The position numbers and the translations under genes are program-made. Positions 55,209 through 62,948 of a stretch of DNA of 64,000 bases are shown one piece after another. Source of the DNA: Deltaproteobacteria bacterium (GTDB taxonomy: Bacteria > Desulfobacterota > Desulfuromonadia > Geobacterales > Pseudopelobacteraceae); assembly GCA_021781535.1 (NCBI GenBank), contig JAJXWO010000001.1, forward strand, positions 62,001 to 126,000. Direction: 5' to 3'. Positions within the stretch are counted from its first letter, which is position 1, and each line of letters begins with the position of its first letter. The notes beneath the pieces are model-generated. The model was not told the DNA's origin. It ran no database searches and worked only from the letters and a program-made list of their open reading frames with translations.

Positions 55209-56824
55209 CTTCGAACGTGCAAAGACACGACGCCACACGAGGCGGTTTCTGGAACGACAGCGGCAAAACGGGCCTCACCTCCTGGATCTTCTCCACCGAC
55301 CACAAGCGGATCGGCATGCTCTACCTGTTTTCCACCTTCAGTTTTTTTCTGGTCGCCGTAGTGCTCGGCCTGCTGCTCCGCATCGAGCTGATGGCGCCGG
55401 GGCGTACCATCATGGGGCCCCAGACCTATAATGCCATCTTCACAGTACATGGCGTCATGATGATCTTCCTCTTCATTATCCCCGGTTTTCCCGGCGCTTT
55501 CGGCAATCTGGTGATGCCGATCCAGATCGGCGCCCGTGACGTATTCTTTCCCCGCCTGAACCTTCTCTCGTGGTGGCTCTACATAATCGGCGCCGCGATT
55601 ATCCTCACGTCGCTTTTCACCGGCGGTGGTCCGCCCGACACCGGCTGGACCTTTTACGTTCCCTTCAGTGCCCGCACCGGCACCAACGTATCCCTGGCGG
55701 TCTTCGGAGTTTTTGTAGTCGGCTTCTCATCGATCCTGACCGGCCTCAACTTTGTGACCACCATCCATCGCCTGCGTTGCGAGGGCATGGCCTGGGGGCG
55801 ACTGCCGCTGTTTGTCTGGTCCCTGTATGCCACCGCCTGGGTACAGATCCTGGCGACGCCGATTCTGGCTATCACCCTGGTGCTGGTCATGGCCGAGCGT
55901 CTTCTCGGTACGGGGCTGTTCGAGCCGGGCCAGGGAGGCGACCCGCTTATGTACCAGCACCTGTTCTGGATCTACTCCCATCCGGCGGTCTATATCATGA
56001 TCCTGCCGGCCATGGGGGTGATATCGGACATTATCCCGGTGTTTTCGCGCAAACCGATTTTCGGCTACAAGATGATCGCCTTCTCAAGTCTGGCCATTGC
56101 CGTCTTCGGGTCGCTGGTCTGGGGTCATCACATGTTCACCAGCGGCATGAGCGATACGGCCATCCTGGTCTTCTCGTTCCTGACTTTCGTGGTGGCCATC
56201 CCCTCAGCCATCAAGGTGTTCAACTGGGTATCCACCCTTTACAAGGGCTCCATCTCTCTTGAGGCTCCCATGCTCTTTGCCCTCTCCTTCATTCTGCTCT
56301 TTTCCATCGGCGGCTTGAGCGGACTGATCCTGGGGGCAGCCGCCACCGACATCCACGTTCACGACACCCATTTCGTGGTGGGTCATTTTCATTATGTGAT
56401 ATTCGGCGGTTCAGGCTTTGCTTTTTTTGCCTCCATGCATTACTGGCTTCCAAAATTTTACGGTCGCCGTTATGCCGAGAAGCCGGCTGTTGTCGCCTGG
56501 GCGTTGATGTTTACCGGATTTAACGTCATGTACTTCACCATGCAGGTGCTCGGCATGAAGGGAATGCCGCGGCGCTACTACGACTATTTGCCGGAATTTG
56601 CTAATCTCAACCTGGTTGCCACGATCGGCAGCTGGATCCTGGTTACCGGGCTGGTGATCATGCTGGTCAACCTGTTCCGGGGACTTCTGTGGGGCGCGCC
56701 GTTCGAGGGCAACCCCTGGGGAGGCGCGACATTGGAGTGGACTACCGCCACACCACCGCCGACGGAAAATTTTGGTGAGGATCCGGTGGTGACCCATGGG
56801 CCGTATGATTTTACGCAGGATTGA
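55205..56824 (+). CDS. ctaD: Cytochrome c oxidase subunit I
   Basis: The protein has 539 residues and twelve membrane segments. Heme and copper ligands are visible: IFTVHGVMM (heme a His), YSHPAVYIMILP (CuB His), GHHMFTSGM (CuB His pair) and HVHDTHFVVGHFHYV (heme a3 and a). The YSHPAVY form, in place of HPEVY, marks a type A2 heme-copper oxidase. It is the catalytic subunit that reduces O2 and pumps protons. It starts within the Sco stop (ATGA). Confidence 0.96.
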   Translation: MTSNVQRHDATRGGFWNDSGKTGLTSWIFSTDHKRIGMLYLFSTFSFFLVAVVLGLLLRIELMAPGRTIMGPQTYNAIFTVHGVMMIFLFIIPGFPGAFGNLVMPIQIGARDVFFPRLNLLSWWLYIIGAAIILTSLFTGGGPPDTGWTFYVPFSARTGTNVSLAVFGVFVVGFSSILTGLNFVTTIHRLRCEGMAWGRLPLFVWSLYATAWVQILATPILAITLVLVMAERLLGTGLFEPGQGGDPLMYQHLFWIYSHPAVYIMILPAMGVISDIIPVFSRKPIFGYKMIAFSSLAIAVFGSLVWGHHMFTSGMSDTAILVFSFLTFVVAIPSAIKVFNWVSTLYKGSISLEAPMLFALSFILLFSIGGLSGLILGAAATDIHVHDTHFVVGHFHYVIFGGSGFAFFASMHYWLPKFYGRRYAEKPAVVAWALMFTGFNVMYFTMQVLGMKGMPRRYYDYLPEFANLNLVATIGSWILVTGLVIMLVNLFRGLLWGAPFEGNPWGGATLEWTTATPPPTENFGEDPVVTHGPYDFTQD

Positions 56825-56827
56825 GAC

Positions 56828-57430
56828 ATGACTCTCCACGCACACAAAGACAATTTCGGCGCCAGGCTCGGCATGTGGCTGTTCCTCTTTACCGAACTGC
56901 TGCTCTTCGGAGGGCTGTTCCTGCTCTATGCCGTCTATTTCAAACGCTATCCACGCGAGTTTGCCGTTGCCGGCACACAGCTCAACTGGGTGATGGGCGC
57001 GTCAAATACGGTGATCCTGCTTACCAGCAGTCTCTGCGCGGCCATGGCGGTCACCGCCGTGCAGCGCGGCGAGATGCGCCGTGCCGTGGGTTTGATCGGC
57101 GGGACGATCCTCTGCGCTACCGGGTTCATGGTCATCAAGTATTTCGAGTGGAGCGAAAAGATCGGCCATGGCATCTATCCCGGCTCAACGCGTCTTAGGG
57201 GAGGCCCGCCGGGGGAATCGGTATTCTTCAGTCTCTATTTTATGACCACCGGCATCCACGGACTCCACGTAATGATCGGCGGCGTGCTTTTGGCAGTGAT
57301 CGGATTTAAGATCAAGGCGGGCACGGTAACTTCTGAAAATCATAATCTGCTGGAGAACGGTGCGCTGTACTGGCATCTGGTGGATATGATCTGGATATTC
57401 ATCTTGCCGCTCTATTACCTGATTCTGTGA
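56828..57430 (+). CDS. ctaE: Cytochrome c oxidase subunit III
   Basis: The protein has 200 residues with five membrane segments, LGMWLFLFTELLLFGGLFLL at the start, and the conserved FFSLYFMTTGIHGLHVMIG motif. Its length matches the short type III subunits of bacterial oxidases. It starts three bases after ctaD. Confidence 0.95.
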   Translation: MTLHAHKDNFGARLGMWLFLFTELLLFGGLFLLYAVYFKRYPREFAVAGTQLNWVMGASNTVILLTSSLCAAMAVTAVQRGEMRRAVGLIGGTILCATGFMVIKYFEWSEKIGHGIYPGSTRLRGGPPGESVFFSLYFMTTGIHGLHVMIGGVLLAVIGFKIKAGTVTSENHNLLENGALYWHLVDMIWIFILPLYYLIL

Positions 57431-57440
57431 CGGAATGATT

Positions 57441-57722
57441 ATGAATGAACTGGACCATATCGTAAGCTACAAAAAGCTTGTCGCCACGTGGCTGGCACTG
57501 GTGACGTTGACCGCCCTGACTGTTGCGGTCACCCGGATTGAGCTGGGGGCGTACAAGGTTGTCGCGGCGCTGACCATAGCCTGCGCCAAATCGGGGCTGG
57601 TGATCGCCATTTTCATGCACATGAAATACGAGGGGCGGCTGTTGCGCTGGTTGCTGTTCCTTGCCCTGGTAACCCTGGCCATCTTCATCGGCCTTACATT
57701 TTTTGATGTGCTCTACCGTTAG
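57441..57722 (+). CDS. Cytochrome c oxidase subunit IV family protein
   Basis: The protein has 93 residues and three membrane segments with ALTIACAKSGLVIAIFMHMKYE, the usual subunit IV pattern. Two possible ATGs (57435, 57441) are in frame; the second is better placed after ACGGA. It follows ctaE at ten bases. The subunit supports assembly of the oxidase. Confidence 0.85.
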   Translation: MNELDHIVSYKKLVATWLALVTLTALTVAVTRIELGAYKVVAALTIACAKSGLVIAIFMHMKYEGRLLRWLLFLALVTLAIFIGLTFFDVLYR

Positions 57723-57804
57723 CAGAGAAAACATGTTTGCTTTTTGGGTGGGAAATTAATTCGTTAGCGTACTTATCCTGTTTTATCAGGGCTAAGGGGA
57801 TAAT

Positions 57805-58722
57805 GTGAACCAACAGGATCTCATATCTACCACAGCTGCCATCGATCCGGTCTTCATGCTGATTTTCGGCGTCTGTCTGGTGTTGCTGGTCGGCATTACC
57901 GTGGTTATGATTGCGTTTGTCGTGCGTTACCACCGTTCCCGGTCGCCACAGCCGACGTCGCAGTCCGACGGTAATGTCTTGTTGGAAACCATCTGGATCG
58001 TGCTGCCGACCCTGCTGGTGCTGGCAATGTTCTGGTATGGCTGGAAAGAGTATCTGGTGCTGCGCACCGTACCGAAGGGCGCCCTTGCGGTTACCGCCAC
58101 GGCGCGCATGTGGTCCTGGGAGTTCAGGTATGCCAATGGCAAAACCAGTTCCAAGCTGTATGTGCCGGTGGGTAAGCCGGTGCGGGTGGAACTGGTCTCT
58201 AAAGACGTGATCCACGGGTTTTTCGTACCAGCTTTCCGGGTCAAGCGAGATGTCGTGCCGGGCATGAGCAATTACGCCTGGTTCGTAGCCACAAATCCGG
58301 GAAGTTACGACCTGTTCTGTTCCCAGTACTGCGGCATACAGCACTCGGCAATGGTCACAACAGTCGAAGCGGTGCCGGAAGCGCAGTTTACCGCCTGGCT
58401 CAATCAGAGCAGCAGCGGAGCGGTGGGTGGCAAATTGGATGGCCGGAAGCTGGCGACTGAGAAAGGGTGCCTTGGCTGCCATTCTTTGGACGGCACCCGC
58501 AAGGTCGGTCCGACGTTCAAGGGGCTCTTTGGCAGCAGGGTCGAAGTTATGAAAGATGGAAAGACTCTGAATATTATCGCTGACGATGCCTATCTGAAGG
58601 AGTCTATCCGCCAGCCCGGCGCCAAGATCGTGGAAGATTACCCGCCTATCATGCCGGCTAATGCCGATCTGACGGACCAACAGGTCACGGCATTGATAGA
58701 ATTTATAAAGAGCGTCAAATGA
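57805..58722 (+). CDS. ctaC: Cytochrome c oxidase subunit II with fused cytochrome c domain
   Basis: The protein has 305 residues. Two membrane segments (about 14-41 and 60-79) precede a CuA domain with His137, Cys172, Cys176, His180 and Met183. A C-terminal class I cytochrome c domain follows with CLGCH (222-226) and a distal Met in YPPIMP. This is the caa3-type subunit II that takes electrons directly from soluble cytochrome c. No cleavable signal peptide is obvious; the GTG start follows AAGGGGA. The order I, III, IV, then II is uncommon, with an 82-base gap before II that could hold its own promoter. Confidence 0.94.
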   Translation: MNQQDLISTTAAIDPVFMLIFGVCLVLLVGITVVMIAFVVRYHRSRSPQPTSQSDGNVLLETIWIVLPTLLVLAMFWYGWKEYLVLRTVPKGALAVTATARMWSWEFRYANGKTSSKLYVPVGKPVRVELVSKDVIHGFFVPAFRVKRDVVPGMSNYAWFVATNPGSYDLFCSQYCGIQHSAMVTTVEAVPEAQFTAWLNQSSSGAVGGKLDGRKLATEKGCLGCHSLDGTRKVGPTFKGLFGSRVEVMKDGKTLNIIADDAYLKESIRQPGAKIVEDYPPIMPANADLTDQQVTALIEFIKSVK

Positions 58723-59546
58723 TCCGGGCATTTGCCCTGTTGTTCCGGCTGAAGCTTTCGGCCCTGAATGGAATCTCTGCGCTGGCCGGCTATGCGATGC
58801 TTCCATCTCCCCTCGAAGCCATTCCCGCCTGCGCAGCCTTCGGCGGTGTCTTTCTGCTGGCAGCCGGAGGGTCCGCCGTTAATCAGGTGATGGAACGCGA
58901 CCTGGATGCCACGATGGCACGAACCCGGCAGCGGCCGCTTCCGAGCGGTAGGCTGACTGCCTCGCAGGCGTTGGCTGGTGGCGTGATTGCAATCGGCAGC
59001 GGGCTGCTGCTGCTGGTAATCGCCGGTGACTGGAAACCGGCGCTGTGCGGTGCCGCAGCTCTCGCCTGGTACCTGCGTGTATATACCCCGCTCAAGCGCC
59101 TTTCATCGCTGGCCCTGTTGGCAGGAGCCGTCTGCGGGGCCTTTCCGCCGCTCATCGGCTGGTGTCTTGGCGGCGGCTACGCTGGCGACTACCGGGTCAT
59201 TATCCTGGCAAGCCTGCTGTTCCTGTGGCAGGTGCCCCATTTCTGGCTGTTTCAACGTCGTCATGCCGAAGATTACCGCCGGGCCGGAATTCCGCTCTTC
59301 GGATCACGAGGCGTAACTGCCGGCACCAGCGGTTTCTTCTGGCTCTGGATGGTTGCCCTCTGTGCCGGGGCCATGCTCATGCCTGCCTTCAATATCATAG
59401 AACGGCCGGGCTCCCTGTGGTATGCGCTCTTTCCCGTGCCGCTCCTTTTTCTCGCATTCTTCCGCTCGGGAGACCTGCTCTTTCCCTATATCAACTGTTT
59501 CCCGCTGCTGGTGACGCTGCTGCTGATGGTCCAGAAGCATTACTGA
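58719..59546 (+). CDS. ctaB: Protoheme IX farnesyltransferase (heme O synthase)
   Basis: The protein has 275 residues and seven or more membrane segments. The UbiA prenyltransferase motif NQVMERDLDATMARTRQRPL is present, with VYTPLKR and KRLSSLALLAG later. It farnesylates heme b to heme o for the oxidase. ATGA overlap with subunit II confirms the operon. No separate ctaA (heme A synthase) is next to it, so heme A may be made from another locus. Confidence 0.94.
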   Translation: MIRAFALLFRLKLSALNGISALAGYAMLPSPLEAIPACAAFGGVFLLAAGGSAVNQVMERDLDATMARTRQRPLPSGRLTASQALAGGVIAIGSGLLLLVIAGDWKPALCGAAALAWYLRVYTPLKRLSSLALLAGAVCGAFPPLIGWCLGGGYAGDYRVIILASLLFLWQVPHFWLFQRRHAEDYRRAGIPLFGSRGVTAGTSGFFWLWMVALCAGAMLMPAFNIIERPGSLWYALFPVPLLFLAFFRSGDLLFPYINCFPLLVTLLLMVQKHY

Positions 59547-59573
59547 AGCGGCTGCTACAAGAAAGGAACTGCC

Positions 59574-60458
59574 ATGAAGATTTTCGTTGCCGGAGGAACG
59601 GGTTTCGTAGGCGAACACCTTGTCAGGGAACTGCTGGGCAGTGGCCATTCCGTGCGCCTTCTCGTGCACAGTCGCGGCACCTCCGGTGGTGAGGTCGAAC
59701 AGGTCACCGGTGACATAACCCGGCCGGAGACCTTCGAAAGCAGCGTGAGAGGGTGCGACGCCGTTATCAATCTGGTCGGCATTATCCGGGAATCCCCTTC
59801 GCGCGGGGCGACCTTTGAAAAACTGCATGTGCAGGCCACAGCGTCTCTGCTGAAGGTTGCCAGCACTGCCGGAATCCGTCGTTATCTGCAGATGTCGGCC
59901 CTTGGCACCCGGCCGGATGCTGTCTCCGCTTACCACCGGACCAAGTGGCGGGCTGAAGAGCAGGTGCGGGAGAGCGGGCTGGAGTGGACGATTTTCCGGC
60001 CGTCACTGATCTTCGGCCCGCACGATGCGTTCGTAAACATGCTGGCAGCGCAGTTGCGACATGCCCCGGTCATGCCGGTCATCGGCAGCGGCAGCTACCG
60101 GGTGCAGCCGATTCATGCCGACGATGTCGCGCGCTGTTTTGTCCGTGCGCTGGCGCTGCCCGAAACAATCGGGCAGACCTATGAATTGTGCGGCAAAGAC
60201 CGTCTGAGCTATGAGTCGCTGCTTGATATGATTGCCGCCGCCTTGGGGAGATCGCGACCGTTTAAACCGCACCTCCCGCTGGGTTTGATGAAATTGGTTA
60301 TTCCGGTCATGCAGAATATTCCACTGTTTCCGATTACAATGGACCAGCTGCAGATGCTGCTGGAGGAGAGCATCGGCAGCAGTGATTGGCAGAAAGTATT
60401 TGGCTTTGAGCCGCTCGGTATACGGGAAGGAATTGCTGAATATCTGCACAAAACTTGA
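59574..60458 (+). CDS. NAD(P)-binding NDUFA9-like epimerase-family protein
   Basis: The protein has 294 residues. The N-terminus is MKIFVAGGTGFVGEHLVREL (Rossmann GGTGFVG). The middle has YHRTKWRAEEQVRESGLEWTIFRPS, as in the complex-I-associated NDUFA9-like group, and the C-terminus is the atypical-SDR helical tail. Bacterial relatives are linked to ubiquinone or respiratory complex biogenesis; the role here is inferred. AAGGAAC lies upstream of the ATG. Confidence 0.87.
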   Translation: MKIFVAGGTGFVGEHLVRELLGSGHSVRLLVHSRGTSGGEVEQVTGDITRPETFESSVRGCDAVINLVGIIRESPSRGATFEKLHVQATASLLKVASTAGIRRYLQMSALGTRPDAVSAYHRTKWRAEEQVRESGLEWTIFRPSLIFGPHDAFVNMLAAQLRHAPVMPVIGSGSYRVQPIHADDVARCFVRALALPETIGQTYELCGKDRLSYESLLDMIAAALGRSRPFKPHLPLGLMKLVIPVMQNIPLFPITMDQLQMLLEESIGSSDWQKVFGFEPLGIREGIAEYLHKT

Positions 60459-60489
60459 CCGGAATGTCTCTGTACGGTATAAAGGCTAC

Positions 60490-61023
60490 ATGATTCGATT
60501 ATTTATCAGCATGATAGCGACCATGATGACGGGCAGGATACGGGCGTTCACTTCTGCCGTCCTCTCCATCTCCGTCTTCTCCGCTCTGATGGTTTCGTCG
60601 AATGTTTATGCGGATGGCCTTTCCCGCAGCGATCAGTCCCTGTTGGATGAACTCTCCACATCGGCACCTGCCCGTCAGGAAGAACGCTCCCTGAAAAGCA
60701 CTTCATTTGAGTCTGTCGAAGGCTTTGCGTCATACTATGCCCACCGCTTTGAAGGACGTCGTACGACCTCGGGGCATCGCTACAATCCGAACAAACTGAC
60801 CGCCGCCCATGAAAGCCTGCCGCTCGGCACGGTGGTGCGGGTCGTTAATCCGGTTAACAAAAAAGAAGTCCATGTCACCATCAATGACCGCTGCGCCCGA
60901 AAATCATTCCACTTTATCGATCTTTCCCGTGCCGCTGCCAAGAAGATCGGGCTCTGGGGCAAAGGGAAAATAAAGGTTGTCATAACTCCGCTCATTACCG
61001 ACCGCTCGGAAGAGCCGGCATAA
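60490..61023 (+). CDS. RlpA-like double-psi beta-barrel protein
   Basis: The protein has 177 residues. An N-terminal secretion signal (about 1-40, with AVLSISVFSALMVSSNVYA) precedes a double-psi beta-barrel domain (about 75-165): GFASYYAHRFEGRRTTSG, AAHESLPLGTVVRVVN, INDRCARKSFHFIDLSRAAAKKIG. RlpA proteins cleave denuded glycan in peptidoglycan at the septum; the catalytic Asp is in INDR. There is no SPOR domain, so it may not localise to the septum. AAAGG before ATG 60490 supports the start; a longer frame from 60382 does not. Confidence 0.85.
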   Translation: MIRLFISMIATMMTGRIRAFTSAVLSISVFSALMVSSNVYADGLSRSDQSLLDELSTSAPARQEERSLKSTSFESVEGFASYYAHRFEGRRTTSGHRYNPNKLTAAHESLPLGTVVRVVNPVNKKEVHVTINDRCARKSFHFIDLSRAAAKKIGLWGKGKIKVVITPLITDRSEEPA

Positions 61024-61125
61024 AATACTCCCTGCTACACAACTCCACTATTTTTGTTTCCTGATCAGCTTTTCTTTCCAAGTGGCACGCCTCATGCTAA
61101 TTCCCCGGTACGGAGGGAAACAACC

Positions 61126-61689
61126 ATGGGAAAATCTATACTGATTTGTGACGACGAACCGCTTATTAGAATGAGTTTGAAGAGCATGCTGGCCGATCTG
61201 GGGTTCGATGAAATACTTGAATGCGGCGACGGTACCAAAGCCGTGGAGTTGGCTTTGGGGTGCTTTCCGGACATGGCGATTCTGGATGTTTCCATGCCCG
61301 GCCTGGACGGGATAACCGCTGCAATCGAGATCAGAAAAAAGTTGAAAATCCCGATCATGCTGCTGACTAGCGCGTGCGACAGCGCGACTGTAAAACGGGC
61401 ATCGGCAGGCGGAATTGCCGCTTTTTTAACCAAACCGCTTCGGCAGCAGGATCTGCTGCCTGCCATCGAACTCGCTCTGCAGCATGTTGAAGAGGTTGAA
61501 ACTCTCAAAGAGAAAATCGATGACCTGCGCGAGCTTATTGAAAACCGCAAGATAATTGAAAAGGCCAAAGGGCTTTTGATGGAAAAGAACCGCGTCTCCG
61601 AAGCCGAAGCCTATAGAGTCATGCAGAAGACGGCGATGGATAAACGCAAAACGCTGCTGCAGGTTGCGGCCGCGATTTTGAAAGGGTAG
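61126..61689 (+). CDS. ANTAR-domain response regulator (antitermination type)
   Basis: The protein has 187 residues. A receiver (about 4-120) with ICDDEP, MAILDVSMPGLDG (phosphoacceptor) and TKPL is followed by an ANTAR domain (about 130-187) with ENRKIIEKAKGLLMEKNRVSEAEAY and the RVMQKTAMDKRKTL tail. ANTAR proteins bind paired hairpins in leader RNA and prevent termination. In Geobacter sulfurreducens an ANTAR regulator (GnfR) controls nitrogen-fixation genes. The neighbouring draG and nifB make a similar role plausible here. GGAGGGAAA precedes ATG 61126. Confidence 0.88.
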   Translation: MGKSILICDDEPLIRMSLKSMLADLGFDEILECGDGTKAVELALGCFPDMAILDVSMPGLDGITAAIEIRKKLKIPIMLLTSACDSATVKRASAGGIAAFLTKPLRQQDLLPAIELALQHVEEVETLKEKIDDLRELIENRKIIEKAKGLLMEKNRVSEAEAYRVMQKTAMDKRKTLLQVAAAILKG

Positions 61690-61746
61690 GCCCCCTTCCC
61701 CCGGTTGTCCTGACCACTGTGGACGGGGCGCGGCGCGTTGCGTCCC

Positions 61747-62652
61747 CTACATCGTTCTTCCCGCCGGACTTGCCGCCACCAGGCGCTCAACCATGATTTC
61801 AATTTCGGCAATAACCGTGCTGTCCATCTTCTTTATCCAGCGCTTTGGTATCGCTTCCATCCCATAATATGCCCCCGCAAGCATCCCGCAGATTGCGCCG
61901 GTTGTATCGGCATCACCCCCCTGGTTAACCGTCCCGACCAGACAGTCCTCAAAACTTTTCCCGAGAAAAAACCAGTGGAACACGGTCTGCATGGTATCCA
62001 CGATATAGCCGGTGGCGAGACCGCGGTATGGCTCAAAGTTAAAGGTGGGAAACCTGGCCACCAGTCCGTCAACATGGCGCCGCAACCGGCTTTTACCGGC
62101 CCCGCAGATAGTCATGTGGAGCAGCTGTCCCAGGCAGAGGCAGGCGGCATCAGATACCGGGTTGTTATGGGTGATGTGGGCCTGCTCAATCACGTATTTC
62201 TTGAGCAACTCTTCGTCAGGAAGCGAAAAAAGTGCGGCCGGCAGGATGCGCATGGCCGCTCCGTTTCCCGCGTCCCATTCGTTGGGCGGGGATTCGAGCT
62301 GGCCTTTGAGCATATAGGCACGGATCCCTTTCCGGCAGGTATCGCCGCAATCGACCGGCCGGGATTTAAGCCAGGTGGCAAAATTGTCGGCAACCGCCTC
62401 GGTTGACCACGCCTGGTTTTTTACAATGGCCCGGGCAATACAGAGTGCCATCTCGGTGTCATCCGTCACCTGCCCCGCTTTCAAGCGCAGCCAGCCACCA
62501 CCGCTAATGTCCCGAAATGTGCCGTATTTTGCGGCAATTTCTGTTGCTGTCATGAATTCGAGCGTGGCGCCCAGTGCATCGCCGATTGCCATGCCGATAA
62601 AGGCGGCTCGGGCACGGTTGCGGATTTCATCGAGATTGTACTGGTTGAACAT
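61747..62652 (-). CDS. draG: ADP-ribosyl-[dinitrogenase reductase] hydrolase
   Basis: The protein has about 301 residues. The ADP-ribosylglycohydrolase metal motifs are GQVTDDTEMALC near the N-terminus and NQGGDADTTGAICGMLAG near the C-terminus. The DraG-specific stretches ISGGGWLRLKAGQVTDDTEM and ITHNNPVSDAA are very close to known DraG. DraG removes ADP-ribose from nitrogenase reductase and so reactivates it. DraT is not in the window. The ATG at 62652 is chosen over 62724, which lacks homology. Confidence 0.92.
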   Translation of the reverse strand: MFNQYNLDEIRNRARAAFIGMAIGDALGATLEFMTATEIAAKYGTFRDISGGGWLRLKAGQVTDDTEMALCIARAIVKNQAWSTEAVADNFATWLKSRPVDCGDTCRKGIRAYMLKGQLESPPNEWDAGNGAAMRILPAALFSLPDEELLKKYVIEQAHITHNNPVSDAACLCLGQLLHMTICGAGKSRLRRHVDGLVARFPTFNFEPYRGLATGYIVDTMQTVFHWFFLGKSFEDCLVGTVNQGGDADTTGAICGMLAGAYYGMEAIPKRWIKKMDSTVIAEIEIMVERLVAASPAGRTM

Positions 62653-62677
62653 GGACAGCCTTTCTTTCAGAACGCGT

Positions 62678-62704
62678 AAACACAGAGGCACAGAGTCACG
62701 GAGG
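62678..62704. repeat. Left copy of a dispersed inverted repeat
   Basis: AAACACAGAGGCACAGAGTC followed by ACGGAGG. The reverse complement occurs at 62819-62842 with 20 of 22 bases shared over the core. This CACAGAG-type sequence resembles short repeats seen in many Geobacter intergenic regions. Confidence 0.55.
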
Positions 62705-62757
62705 TAATGCAATTCGTAAACCACATTAAATGCATAAATTTAGTGCAGATCTGACTG

Positions 62758-62793
62758 TTGTGGAACAAGAACCTCGGCGTGCCACAATTTTTT
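62758..62793 (+). terminator. Terminator-like hairpin in the nifB upstream region
   Basis: TTGTGG and CCACAA form a 6-bp stem around an 18-base loop, followed by six T. A weak terminator, 155 bases before nifB. Confidence 0.4.
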
Positions 62794-62818
62794 CAGAAGC
62801 CTCGAAAGTACGATTTTT

Positions 62819-62842
62819 CTGTGTCTCCGTGCCTCTGTGTTT
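62819..62842. repeat. Right copy of the dispersed inverted repeat
   Basis: CTGTGTCTCCGTGCCTCTGT followed by GTTT, the reverse complement of 62678-62704. Confidence 0.55.
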
Positions 62843-62889
62843 AATTGTGTCTAAGCTGGCACATTCTATGCTGTATCACTTCCAGCAAT

Positions 62890-62933
62890 GGCAACGACGC
62901 CCGTGGGATACCTTCCTGCGGGCGTTTTTATTT
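62890..62933 (+). promoter_or_regulatory. Candidate ANTAR hexaloop overlapping an intrinsic terminator before nifB
   Basis: GGC-AACGAC-GCC (62890-62901) is a 3-bp hairpin with a six-base loop having A at position 1 and G at position 4, as ANTAR proteins require. It overlaps the left arm of ACGCCCG (62897-62903)...CGGGCGT (62919-62925), which is followed by TTTTATTT. The hairpin and the terminator cannot form together. A second hexaloop, TCG-AAAGTA-CGA (62802-62813), lies 76 bases upstream. The terminator ends 16 bases before the nifB ATG. Confidence 0.5.
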
Positions 62934-62948
62934 CGGAAGGAGAAACCC

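Noticed and set aside
55570-56262. A 230-residue + frame inside ctaD
   Set aside because: It lies wholly within the subunit I gene in another frame and has Arg/His/Pro-rich composition.
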